Positions 1-7,770 of a stretch of 27,540 bases of DNA are shown here, in pieces. The translations under genes and the position numbers were made by a program. The DNA lies in the NCBI GenBank assembly GCA_002478045.1, contig DLLT01000054.1:24687-52226 (forward strand). The letters run 5' to 3'. The stretch's first letter is position 1. Every line of letters starts with the position of its first letter. The DNA is from Porphyromonadaceae bacterium UBA7555 (GTDB taxonomy: Bacteria; Bacteroidota; Bacteroidia; Bacteroidales; Muribaculaceae). Below the pieces are notes generated by a model. It had not been told where the DNA came from. It made no database searches and saw nothing but the letters and a program-made list of their open reading frames with translations.

Positions 1-37
1 CTGCGGCCAGCATAATGTTGCGTAAAGATAATTTCAT
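1..37 (-). CDS. Start of a secreted protein, truncated by the window edge
   Basis: An ATG at 37-35 opens a frame reading MKLSLRNIMLAA before the window ends. A Lys/Arg-containing start followed by a hydrophobic run is what the first residues of a signal peptide look like. Only 12 codons are visible, so no family can be named. It lies on the same strand as the CPBP protease to its right but is more than 300 bases from it, so it probably has its own promoter. Confidence 0.45.
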   Translation of the reverse strand, partial: MKLSLRNIMLAA

Positions 38-350
38 ACTGTTAAGTTGAGATTAGTTATTAGATATAGAATAGTTGTTTCTCTATTTTAGGGTATACAA
101 TTGCGCGCCAATCAAATGATAAAGGCCGATGCGGAGTGCGTCCGGCGGCCGTTGCGCAATAATCGGCGTAAAGGTAGCCATTTTTTCGCGTTTGGGAGTG
201 CCGACAAGTCTCGAAAAGCCCGAAGTTTAACTATTTTTAGTCTTTTTTAAGCCGCCAAGCACAGTATTCTCGCAGCCCGGGCGCGGTTGGGAGGAGGGGG
301 GGGCGAACTACTATGTCTCACCCTTAGGCAGCGTGCCTCCGATTCCACCT
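38..350. other. Intergenic region without a recognisable gene
   Basis: The spacer lies between the truncated left-edge gene and the stop of the CPBP protease. It contains AT-rich stretches near 40-100 that could hold the left gene's promoter, and an eight-G run at 296-303. I found no clear TAnnTTTG promoter element on the minus strand, no strong terminator and no RNA gene. Confidence 0.5.
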
Positions 351-1235
351 TTACGCCGCGCGACTGCGGCCGCAGCCTTTGGCTGCACGTCGGGTCAGCA
401 CCAAGCCTATGACGGTCAGCGCTACACTGACACCTATTATTATATAGGACATTGCAGTGCCCTCCGTACCCAAGACATTGATATCGGCGGCGCCGGCGCA
501 GTGGCGCGAAACGATATATATGGCATTATTGAACACGTGCATCAGCACCGGCAGCCACAGCGAGCCGCTCCACAGCAGCAGGTAGCCGAAGTAGGCGCCT
601 AAGAGCAGACGTGGTACAAATCCGAAGACCTGCATGTGCATGGCGCTGAACAGCGCCGCCGCAACCCATATCGCCACTCCGGCGTGCCAACGGCAGCCGA
701 TGAAAAGCCTCTGGACCATACCGCGAAAGAATAGTTCCTCGGAAAATCCGGCAAGGACGGCGACAATGAGCAGGTTCATAATCAGCGACCCTATGTCCGC
801 CGAGCCGAGCATGGTTTCGGTAGTGCGTGCCGCCGCTTCTTCGAGCTCGCGCAAATATGCGGCTATGCCTTCGGGCAGCGGCAGCGAGGCGTTGGCCTCT
901 ATCATCCAATTCATTGCGGGAATGCTGACAATCATAGTCAACGCCGCCGGCCATATCGCCCTACCCCGTGGCGCACTGTCCACGGCAAGGAAACGTGCCG
1001 GCAGGCGCGTCAGCAGTACCGCCACGATGACGGCCGGCATTACAAACAGCAGCATATCCTGCATCACGGCGGCTATGCGCAGCATCCGCACATTGTCCGC
1101 GCCGAAAGCGCCGCGCATCAGCTGCAAGGCCAAGCCCGTAATCACATAGAACAGCACGGTGACGCATACGGCGAGCATCAGTCGGCGACCGGGCGTCAGC
1201 GACAGTGTCGGCACCATATTCTTATTTGTCTTCAT
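351..1235 (-). CDS. CPBP family intramembrane glutamic endopeptidase (Abi/CAAX-protease-like)
   Basis: A 294-residue polytopic inner-membrane protein. The family signature is clear. The EExxxR motif is E166-E167-R171 (EELFFRGMVQ), the second motif is FSAMHMQ with H200, and the third is HVFNN with H233 and N237. These residues form the active site of Rce1-like CPBP proteases, so this copy should be catalytically competent. About seven or eight hydrophobic segments surround them, and the tail is basic. In bacteria such proteins process peptides or act in bacteriocin immunity and stress responses; the substrate here cannot be told. The ATG at 1235 is the first in frame. The gene is about 100 bases downstream of the ABC permease on the same strand, with a 9-nt repeat array in the spacer, so read-through from that cluster is possible but unproven. 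Confidence 0.9.
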   Translation of the reverse strand: MKTNKNMVPTLSLTPGRRLMLAVCVTVLFYVITGLALQLMRGAFGADNVRMLRIAAVMQDMLLFVMPAVIVAVLLTRLPARFLAVDSAPRGRAIWPAALTMIVSIPAMNWMIEANASLPLPEGIAAYLRELEEAAARTTETMLGSADIGSLIMNLLIVAVLAGFSEELFFRGMVQRLFIGCRWHAGVAIWVAAALFSAMHMQVFGFVPRLLLGAYFGYLLLWSGSLWLPVLMHVFNNAIYIVSRHCAGAADINVLGTEGTAMSYIIIGVSVALTVIGLVLTRRAAKGCGRSRAA

Positions 1236-1271
1236 ATAATGGTGTATTATTTTCTTGAGTGTGTGGTCGGT

Positions 1272-1329
1272 ATGGCTATTATAGTTTTAATAGCTATTAT
1301 AGCTGTTATATATGGCTATTACAGCTATT
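1272..1329. repeat. Phased 9-nt tandem repeat array (ATAGCTATT type)
   Basis: Read on the plus strand, the array is a series of nonamers: ATGGCTATT, ATAGTTTTA, ATAGCTATT, ATAGCTGTT, a four-base ATAT interruption, ATGGCTATT and ACAGCTATT. AATAGCTATT is a perfect 10-base palindrome, so units can pair with one another. The array fills most of the spacer between the permease stop (1336) and the CPBP start (1235), so it sits in the leader or promoter region of the CPBP gene. The same nonamer on the opposite strand forms the array at 11195-11284. Confidence 0.8.
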
Positions 1330-1335
1330 TATGTA

Positions 1336-2532
1336 TCAGGAGGCGAAGAAGTTGCGGTGGACGATGCGGCGGATGGCCAAGGCGTTGGCGCAGGTCAGCA
1401 GCGCAACGATGACTACGCCGGCGCATATCGCGGTCCACGGCCCGGCGGGTGCCATACCGATGTCGGCCAGACGAGGTGCCCACCACGATGCAGCGGTGAG
1501 CGCAGCGGCCAGCGACAGCACGAGCACTCCGGCATTAACCGCTCCTATCAGCAGATAGTACGGACGCGCAACCTGACCGGGCGAGTAGCCCAGCAGCATC
1601 AGGTCATGCAATTTCTGCTTGTTCTTTTGCAGGAGCAGGTAGATGCTGAGCATCAGGATAAAGAATGCCAGCAGCGAGATAATCACGCCCACGGTGAGGA
1701 CTATGGTGGTGACCACGCGCAGGAAGTACGCGGCCTTGGAGTTGTCGGCCTTGTCGCCGGCTATTTCGTAGCCGTGGCGCTTGATGTACTTGGCTATGGC
1801 AGGGTCGCCGGCGGTATTGGATTCGATAATCAGGCGCGAGGGATTGCGGCGGTCGCCGGGGGCGGCATAGCGGGCATTGGCCCAGTCGAGGAAGGACTGC
1901 GGCACGGCTATGGTATTGAGGCGCGACGAGAACCCGACGATGCGCGCCGGCAGGGTCTCGTGCAAGCCGTTACCACTCAGCGTCATGGTCATAGGTACGG
2001 TGCCGATAAGGCCTTCGGAGAGCTGAGGCATATTGCGCGTGGTGGCAAAGCCGAAGTTGTACAGTGTCAAGTAGTCCTTGGACATTATCACCGGAATCAC
2101 GGGATTGGACGGGTCAAAGGTCCAGTCTTCGGGGTTTATATCGAGGAATTCGTCGGGGATGGCCTCGAAAAACAGGTAGGTGGACATACGCCGTCCGCCC
2201 ATTTCGATGGCAGCCATCACCGAGAAATCGGCGCCGGTGAATTGTCCGACGCGGCGTGTCCACGGCTGATGCTCTATATCGGCTATCTCGTCGGCCGAAA
2301 AGGATGTATCGCCGCCGGCGCCCATAGTATTGAGCGCATTGACTTTCTTGGAGATGATGACATAGTCTTTGCTCAGAAACGAGTCTTCGCTGCCGATGGT
2401 TTCGGAGGTGTCATTGTAGAACTGTACGGCGGCTATGATGATGCTCAGGCCCACGAGGTTGGCGATGGCATAACCCGCTATCTGCGATACCGAGATGTTG
2501 CGGCGCAGGAGTTTCCAGACGTTGTTACTCAT
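1336..2532 (-). CDS. ABC transporter permease, FtsX/MacB-like fold
   Basis: A 398-residue inner-membrane protein with the FtsX-type layout. There is one N-terminal membrane segment (about residues 17-40), then a large extracytoplasmic domain of about 220 residues. Three C-terminal membrane segments follow (about 268-300, 322-348 and 360-385). The stretch after the second segment, QKNKQKLHDLMLLGYSP, matches the cytoplasmic coupling region where FtsX/MacB/LolE permeases write an LxxLGxS-type motif. The start overlaps the stop of the ATPase gene by four bases (ATGA at 2529-2532), indicating translational coupling. Members of this superfamily transmit ATP-driven conformational change across the membrane (FtsEX, MacB, LolCDE) instead of forming a solute channel. 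The substrate is unknown; the two lipoproteins directly upstream are candidate partners. Confidence 0.85.
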   Translation of the reverse strand: MSNNVWKLLRRNISVSQIAGYAIANLVGLSIIIAAVQFYNDTSETIGSEDSFLSKDYVIISKKVNALNTMGAGGDTSFSADEIADIEHQPWTRRVGQFTGADFSVMAAIEMGGRRMSTYLFFEAIPDEFLDINPEDWTFDPSNPVIPVIMSKDYLTLYNFGFATTRNMPQLSEGLIGTVPMTMTLSGNGLHETLPARIVGFSSRLNTIAVPQSFLDWANARYAAPGDRRNPSRLIIESNTAGDPAIAKYIKRHGYEIAGDKADNSKAAYFLRVVTTIVLTVGVIISLLAFFILMLSIYLLLQKNKQKLHDLMLLGYSPGQVARPYYLLIGAVNAGVLVLSLAAALTAASWWAPRLADIGMAPAGPWTAICAGVVIVALLTCANALAIRRIVHRNFFAS

Positions 2533-3215
2533 AGCTTTATGGTGTTTATCTCGGGGGCGTTGTCGATGTCTGAAAGCAGCAAAGGATTGCCCACGGAGGT
2601 GGTGATGACGGCGGCCTCGGCGTCGCGCGCGGCGTCGGCGATGATGGCGGCCACAATCAGGTTGTTGCGGCGGTCGAGGTGGCTCACCGGCTCGTCAAGT
2701 ATAAGGAAATCGAAAGGTTGACACAAGGCACGGACAATAGCCACACGCTGTTGCTGGCCTATGGAGAGCAGAGCAGCCGGCGTATCGGCCTTGTGTTCTA
2801 TCTCGAGTGCTTCGAGACGGCGGCGTATCTCGGCCTCGGAACACGCATCGGTCAGGCGATTTTTGATTTGGATGTTCTCCATAGCCGTCAGCTCGGGGAA
2901 TAGACGCATTTCCTGTGGCAGCAGGGCTATATGGCGGCGACGTATCTCGCACCACTCGCCCATGGATAGCGATGCCAAGTCGCGGTCGTCAAAGAGTATA
3001 TGTCCGGAGTAGTCGCGGCGGTTGCCGTAGACAAAGGAGCATAGCGACGACTTGCCCGTGCCGCTTTCGGCCTCTACGAGGTAGGCTCCGGCATCGCGAT
3101 GCAACGTCAGGCTGTGCAGCCATACCTGAGAGTCGCACACGGGGCTGTCGTGCTCGCTGCCGAGGAAGACACGCGGCAGCACTTTATCAAGCGTAATTGT
3201 TTCGATTCGTTTCAT
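2529..3215 (-). CDS. ABC transporter ATP-binding protein with degenerate motifs
   Basis: Using the ATG at 3215, 10 bases after the preceding stop, the product is 228 residues, the normal size for a LolD/MacB/FtsE-type ATPase. In order it shows Walker A AESGTGKS (49-56), Q-loop Q101, signature SIGQQQR (151-157), Walker B LILDE (171-175) and D-loop SHLD (178-181). Three positions are unusual. The first glycine of Walker A is alanine, the signature is SIGQQ instead of LSGGQ, and the H-loop histidine expected in ITxSH is valine (ITTSVG, V208). The catalytic Lys55 and Glu175 are kept, so ATP binding is likely, but hydrolysis may be weak or regulated. An earlier in-frame start upstream would overlap the preceding gene and is less likely. 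It is coupled to the permease by a 4-base overlap. Confidence 0.85.
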   Translation of the reverse strand: MKRIETITLDKVLPRVFLGSEHDSPVCDSQVWLHSLTLHRDAGAYLVEAESGTGKSSLCSFVYGNRRDYSGHILFDDRDLASLSMGEWCEIRRRHIALLPQEMRLFPELTAMENIQIKNRLTDACSEAEIRRRLEALEIEHKADTPAALLSIGQQQRVAIVRALCQPFDFLILDEPVSHLDRRNNLIVAAIIADAARDAEAAVITTSVGNPLLLSDIDNAPEINTIKL

Positions 3216-3225
3216 TGTCAATGTT

Positions 3226-4512
3226 TTATTCGTCCGACATATCGTCATCGGCAGCATTTAGGTGCAGCATGTACGCAAGTCGGCGTAAGTCGGTACCGAG
3301 CAGCGTGACGACAAAACCGCGCTGACGCACAACGGCTTGCACACCTTCCAAATGTACAAAGCCGTCCGAGACGGGGGCTATACCCACGGCCATAAGCACA
3401 TCGCCGTCCTTATCGGGCGCCACGGCCGGCGTCGGGGCAACGCCGTCAAACAGCAGTGGTCTTTCGCCTAAAGCTATATTCAGTCGCATCAAGGTGTCGC
3501 CTACGGCCTTGACGCTTAATTCGCTTTGAAGTCCGAAGCGTTGCATCATAGAGGTCAAACGGTGCGTAGCGGCAGCGGCGCCGCCTTCGGCGTAGGGTAA
3601 AGACAGGCGCACCGTGGCGGCAGCGCCTTCCATTTGGAGGGTGGCACGCAGGGTGCCACAGACATCACGCAGAATATCGGAGACAGCCGCAAATGCGAGT
3701 TTCTCCTTGACGCCAAGGCGGGGCTGTATGTGTTCGGACACGGCACGTGCCAAGGCGCCGCGGCGCAGCCCGAGGGCAACGGCGATGCATGCCGGGCTCT
3801 CGGCAACCGCTCCGTTGAGCGGCTGCGCGTACTCGCCGAGGTCATATATCGCGCCGACGCTGTCGCGCAAGACGCCGCGCACTTCCACAACGATCGAACG
3901 AACACTGCGGACAGCTTCGGCGCCGTAATTGTCTATAATCGTGGCCGTGAGGTATTTATCTTCTACGCTCAACGCTACGGCAATACCCGATCGGGGCTTC
4001 AGCGCCTCGCGCACAGGTTGCGGCAGCCTCGTGCCGGCATCCAGTATCGCGGAGACGGTATGCGCCGCCTCTTGCACTTGTGTCGCCGAAGGCACAAGCC
4101 ATACAAAGCGTCCGCCCAGGACGACGGTGCCTCCCTCGGCGACGCATACGCGGCCGGAGATGCCGTCGCGGCCCAATTCGACGCGTTCCCAGTCGCCGGT
4201 GGCGTCTTCGGCCACGGCCACATCGGAGATGGCGGACATAAGCACTTCGGAACCGCCGGAAAGATGCACAAGCGCCACGGGGTCGGCGACTCTCAGGCAG
4301 CATACGCGGCCGAAGATGTCGCCGGCCTCACCATGGAGACCGAATAATTCATCGACCTGCCGCCACGTCATTGTCTCGACAGAGGATCCGGCGGGTATTG
4401 CGACCAGGACATCGTCAAAAGTGCCTTTCTGAAGGCCGCTATCGCATGACGATACCGACAGTAGCATCATCGCCACTGCCGGTATCAGCATACATTGACG
4501 CAGTATTTTCAT
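3226..4512 (-). CDS. Predicted lipoprotein, possibly related to the DUF4836 group
   Basis: A 428-residue product. The ATG at 4512 gives a textbook lipoprotein signal: MKILRQ, a hydrophobic core, and the lipobox VSSC with Cys23. The TTG nine bases upstream is a poorer start. The mature part looks like alternating beta strands and helices with no motif I recognise. Its general layout, with an early statement about a threshold or value and a C-terminal MAVGIAP-like strand, resembles the DUF4836 lipoprotein immediately upstream, so it may be a diverged paralogue; this is a weak inference. It lies 24 bases after that gene and 10 bases before the ABC ATPase. All four genes therefore look like one transcription unit, suggesting a lipoprotein partner of the ABC pair. 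Codons are GC-rich like the neighbours. Confidence 0.75.
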   Translation of the reverse strand: MKILRQCMLIPAVAMMLLSVSSCDSGLQKGTFDDVLVAIPAGSSVETMTWRQVDELFGLHGEAGDIFGRVCCLRVADPVALVHLSGGSEVLMSAISDVAVAEDATGDWERVELGRDGISGRVCVAEGGTVVLGGRFVWLVPSATQVQEAAHTVSAILDAGTRLPQPVREALKPRSGIAVALSVEDKYLTATIIDNYGAEAVRSVRSIVVEVRGVLRDSVGAIYDLGEYAQPLNGAVAESPACIAVALGLRRGALARAVSEHIQPRLGVKEKLAFAAVSDILRDVCGTLRATLQMEGAAATVRLSLPYAEGGAAAATHRLTSMMQRFGLQSELSVKAVGDTLMRLNIALGERPLLFDGVAPTPAVAPDKDGDVLMAVGIAPVSDGFVHLEGVQAVVRQRGFVVTLLGTDLRRLAYMLHLNAADDDMSDE

Positions 4513-4536
4513 TTGCACCAATGTTTCGAGATTATA

Positions 4537-6096
4537 TTACTTGCCTGCGCCGAAAACCTTCATGAGGTTGTCGTAGATGCTTCCCTCGGTTTCGGTCAGA
4601 GCCAGCACGGCGGTGACAGAACCGCCTCCCTTGGGTGCGTCTACCACGAAGCTGACGCCAAAGGGTACTACCAGGCCGGTGTATTTCTGCAAGTCGGCCT
4701 TGGAGAGTGCTATCTGGAATTCGCCGCATTTGCCCTCGAATTCGCCGGCCTTGAAGGAATTGGATTGCTTGGCGATGGGCGCGTTGGACATTACCAGGAC
4801 GTTGCCCTCTTGCTTGATATACAGTTTGCCATAGGTGACCTTAGGTTGCGGAACGTAATCATCACCGTAGAAATCGGGCTCGGCATATTCATAGTCAAAG
4901 TCATCGTAGGAGTAATCGACGGGGATGTTCAGCACCATCTCGTTGCCGGTAGCGACGGCCGAGTCGGCTGTGGCGGCGAGCATGGCAAGCATATCCTTGG
5001 CCTTGGAGGCGTTGTCGCCTTTGAGTTTGGCGGCCAGGACGAAGTGCCATTTGTCATAGCTCATATCGGTGAACGATTCAACGCCTTTCAGCGGTCCGGC
5101 AGCGCCCATAAGGGAAGAGCCGTCAAAGAGGTCGTACACAGCTTGCAGCTGTTCGAGCATCTGCTTGTTCATTCCGGGCAAAGCGCCGTAGCCCGATGCC
5201 ATATCCTTGGTGCTGCCGAAGCCGGCACCGAAGGCCATAATGTCCTTGGGCGAGGCGTAAGCCAGCAGCGAGGCATCGAAGCTGCCGCATTGGGGCATCT
5301 CCTTGATCTTGCCTTCGGCGTCCATAAATTCGCCGCCCATAGTGATTTGGGGACCCTCGGCATCCGCATGGAAGCCCAGGAAGCCTTTGGTGAGGTATTC
5401 CATAGAAGGCAAGCTGTTAATTCCGTAGGGCATCATATCGGCCATCATAATATCAGTCATCTTCTTGCCGTCTATCAGCATATTGAAGATGCGGTTCTGC
5501 GTCATATAGTCCAGCTTCCAGTCGGCCAGCGGGCTTTCCTTGGCGTTGTCGCGCCATTCGTCGATGGTGGCGGCAGCTTTGGATCGTTTTACAAGCGTCC
5601 CGTTCTTGATTGCCATGAAGCCCAAATTGCCTTTAAGTGCTATCACGTGGTTTTTATCGCCGACGGTGGTGTAATCGCCGTCTTGATCGATTTCAAGGTC
5701 TTCGTCTTCGCTTGCGTCCTTCATCGATTTGCAGAAAGTGTCTATGTCGGTGACCGAAAAGATTACCAGCGCCGAAATTTTTTCGCCTTTGCCGCGAAAG
5801 CCAACTACGACGTTGTTCCAGTCTATACCCTTGAAATCGAGAAGTTTTTCAAAGTCTTTATCGTTAGATGCGAGTTGGGACAGCTCGTCGGAGGGCTCGA
5901 TTTGGCCGTCGGAGTTGGTCTTGCAGTTGATTTGTCCGAGGAGGCGCTGCACGTCGCCGGACATCACCATCAGGCAGTCATCGGGAATGTATTCCTTGAT
6001 TTTGTCCGACACCGAAGTGCTGTCGCCGCACGCGGTCAGCATCATCACGGCGGCGCATACCAGCGCCACCGGGGAGAGAATTTTTTTGAGAGTCAT
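4537..6096 (-). CDS. DUF4836 family lipoprotein
   Basis: A 519-residue lipoprotein. The signal peptide MTLKKILSPV is followed by a hydrophobic core and the lipobox MLTAC with Cys23. The mature N-terminus (SVSDKIKEYIPDDCLMVMSG) matches my recall of the DUF4836 family of Bacteroidota, whose function is unknown. A very acidic, Asp/Tyr-rich stretch (VDYSYDDFDYEYAEPDFYGD) lies near residues 395-415 and looks like a flexible or metal-binding loop. It is probably anchored in the envelope facing the periplasm or the cell surface. It is the first gene of the cluster that continues with the second lipoprotein, the ABC ATPase and the permease. No obvious TAnnTTTG promoter was found in the 136-base gap between nadC and this gene. 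Confidence 0.8.
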   Translation of the reverse strand: MTLKKILSPVALVCAAVMMLTACGDSTSVSDKIKEYIPDDCLMVMSGDVQRLLGQINCKTNSDGQIEPSDELSQLASNDKDFEKLLDFKGIDWNNVVVGFRGKGEKISALVIFSVTDIDTFCKSMKDASEDEDLEIDQDGDYTTVGDKNHVIALKGNLGFMAIKNGTLVKRSKAAATIDEWRDNAKESPLADWKLDYMTQNRIFNMLIDGKKMTDIMMADMMPYGINSLPSMEYLTKGFLGFHADAEGPQITMGGEFMDAEGKIKEMPQCGSFDASLLAYASPKDIMAFGAGFGSTKDMASGYGALPGMNKQMLEQLQAVYDLFDGSSLMGAAGPLKGVESFTDMSYDKWHFVLAAKLKGDNASKAKDMLAMLAATADSAVATGNEMVLNIPVDYSYDDFDYEYAEPDFYGDDYVPQPKVTYGKLYIKQEGNVLVMSNAPIAKQSNSFKAGEFEGKCGEFQIALSKADLQKYTGLVVPFGVSFVVDAPKGGGSVTAVLALTETEGSIYDNLMKVFGAGK

Positions 6097-6232
6097 AATA
6101 CTATTTATTAATTATATGTGTTTAATTTCATTTATTTGTACCGCGCTCGCTCGGCTGTTGTATGCCGCACTGTCATATTTCGACTCGCGTATTACGGTGG
6201 CTCGGCCGAGGCGGTCGCAGTGCACGTATTTC

Positions 6233-7099
6233 TTACTCTTTGACGGCTTTGAAGCTCATATCGAGACCTTTGACCGAGTGCGTCAGTGCGCCCACGGAGA
6301 TAAAGTCCACGCCACATTCGCCGTAGGCGCGCAAGGTGTCGTAGGTGATGCCGCCGGAGGATTCGATTTCGATATGGCGACCTTTCTCATTGGCGCGTAT
6401 GTGCTTGACGGCCTCGCGTGTGCGTTCTACGCTGAAATTGTCGAGCATTATACGGTCCACATCGGCGGCCAGGGCTTGATCGATTTCGTCGAGGTTGCGC
6501 ACTTCGACTTCGATTTTCAGGTCCTTGCCGTTGTCCTTGCACCATTTCTTGGCGGCAGCCACGGCCTGCGGTATTCCGCCGGCAAAATCCACGTGGTTGT
6601 CCTTGATGAGAATCATATCAAAGAGGCCGATACGGTGGTTGGTACCGCCGCCGATGCGTACGGCTTCTTTTTCGAGCATACGCATTCCGGGGGTTGTCTT
6701 GCGGGTGTCCAGCACGTGAGCGCCGGTGCCTTCGAGAAGGGCCTGGTAACGTGCCGTGGTGGTGGCTATACCGGACATACGCTGCATGATATTGAGCATT
6801 ATGCGCTCGGTCTGCAGCAGCGAGCGTACGCGTCCGGTGACGCGGAAGGCGATATCGCCGGGCTTGACGTGCGCCCCGTCGTGTATGTACTCTTCCATAC
6901 GCAGTTCGGGGTCGAAGCGTTGGAATACTTTGCGTGCGATTTCGACGCCTGCCAGTATACCGGGTTCTTTGACGATAAGCTGTTGCGTACCAGTTTCGTC
7001 CGCCGGGATAGTGCTCAGGGTGGTGGCATCGCCGTCACCGACGTCCTCGGCAAAGGCGAGGTCCAACAGGTCGTCTATAAGTTGGTCTTTGGTCTTCAT
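6233..7099 (-). CDS. nadC: Nicotinate-nucleotide pyrophosphorylase (quinolinate phosphoribosyltransferase)
   Basis: A 288-residue cytoplasmic enzyme that converts quinolinate and PRPP to nicotinate mononucleotide, CO2 and pyrophosphate in de novo NAD synthesis. Family blocks appear in order: EDVGDGDATT (18-27), NIMQRMSGIAT (103-113), DTRKTTPGMR (131-140), KEAVRIGGGTNHR (144-156), LIKDNH (164-169), EVEVRN, IMLDNFS, IESSGGI and the C-terminal ISVGALTHSVKGLDMS. The conserved Arg, Lys and His residues that bind quinolinate and PRPP are present. The ATG at 7099 gives the usual length; an upstream in-frame extension to 7183 runs through a repeat element and is not credible. nadA and nadB are not in the window. 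The gene sits 169 bases after the small membrane-protein gene on the same strand. Confidence 0.95.
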   Translation of the reverse strand: MKTKDQLIDDLLDLAFAEDVGDGDATTLSTIPADETGTQQLIVKEPGILAGVEIARKVFQRFDPELRMEEYIHDGAHVKPGDIAFRVTGRVRSLLQTERIMLNIMQRMSGIATTTARYQALLEGTGAHVLDTRKTTPGMRMLEKEAVRIGGGTNHRIGLFDMILIKDNHVDFAGGIPQAVAAAKKWCKDNGKDLKIEVEVRNLDEIDQALAADVDRIMLDNFSVERTREAVKHIRANEKGRHIEIESSGGITYDTLRAYGECGVDFISVGALTHSVKGLDMSFKAVKE

Positions 7100-7136
7100 T
7101 ATCTGTATCTTGATGTATTTGCTGTGTATGCGAGGA

Positions 7137-7207
7137 TGTGTCAAATTACCTTTATTCAACGCGGGCGCAATGTATTGCGCCACTACAGTGTCTACAATTT
7201 TGACACA
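7137..7207. repeat. Short copy of a MITE-like element with perfect 9-bp inverted ends
   Basis: The copy starts with TGTGTCAAA and ends with TTTGACACA, its exact reverse complement. Inside is the GC-rich palindromic core GGGCGCAATGTATTGCGCC. The same termini and core recur at 15642-15795, 20337-20412 and 26038-26191. This copy is only 71 bp, about half the long form, and lies just upstream of nadC, probably within its leader or promoter. Confidence 0.8.
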
Positions 7208-7268
7208 ACCCCATATACTGTGTATGCGTGTGTCCGTAGGCGCTATCGTTGAATCGGTTGGGACGTAC

Positions 7269-7706
7269 CTACCAAACTACTGCTGCCGAGTCTGCCACCG
7301 CTTCCACCATTGCCACCGTGTCTACGGCTACGGCTTCATCGGCGCCCTTGTCGTAGCGGGCGCTCATAGCGGTGTTAAGGAAATCACCCATATCTTCATT
7401 GTTGACTCCGGGCACTTCATCGCTTTCGATTTCCGTCAGGGTCTTGTCGTCGCTCTTGTCGTCGTTGCCCCAAATCAAAAATGCGGCCACGGCGCCGGCG
7501 GCTATGACTACCAGGGCTATGATCACGTATATCCACGCCTTGCTTCGACGAGGTTCGTCGGCGCTCGGTGTCGGCTCCGGCGAGGGCGTTTGTCCGTCGG
7601 AGACGGGTGTGTCTATGCGTATCGTTGCTTCTTTGTCTTGCGCGCCTATGAGGCGTGTCCGCGTATCGTCTTTTTCGGCATCTATGCCGGGATTGCTGTC
7701 TTGCAT
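7269..7706 (-). CDS. Small single-pass membrane protein of unknown function
   Basis: A 145-residue product. An acidic, Pro/Ser/Thr-rich N-terminal part (about 1-52) ends in a basic patch (EPRRSKA). One strong membrane segment follows (about 57-79, WIYVIIALVVIAAGAVAAFLI), then an acidic C-terminal tail of about 65 residues rich in Asp, Glu, Val and Ala. The basic patch before the segment suggests that the N-terminal half is cytoplasmic and the tail periplasmic. No known domain was recognised. It begins 64 bases after the stop of the S41 protease gene and is probably cotranscribed with it. The shape recalls small zinc-ribbon/anchor proteins of Bacteroidales, but no cysteines are present, so that identity is not supported. 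Confidence 0.7.
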   Translation of the reverse strand: MQDSNPGIDAEKDDTRTRLIGAQDKEATIRIDTPVSDGQTPSPEPTPSADEPRRSKAWIYVIIALVVIAAGAVAAFLIWGNDDKSDDKTLTEIESDEVPGVNNEDMGDFLNTAMSARYDKGADEAVAVDTVAMVEAVADSAAVVW

Positions 7707-7770
7707 ATCTGTGTGTATTTGTTCTTTGGTAGTGGCCGCCGATAACGGCTACCACTATCTGTGTCCTTAA

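Noticed and set aside
290..303. Eight-G run as a phase-variation tract
   Set aside because: It lies downstream of the CPBP stop and far from the next start codon, with no promoter element nearby to modulate.
1312..2721. Long plus-strand open frame of 469 codons
   Set aside because: It lies antisense to the permease and ATPase genes, and its translation (many His, Gly, Gln and Arg) matches no family. Such frames arise because GC-rich codon use suppresses stops on the opposite strand.
4495..6111. Plus-strand open frame of 538 codons
   Set aside because: It is antisense to the DUF4836 lipoprotein, which has a clear signal peptide, lipobox and cluster context. The antisense product has no recognisable domain.
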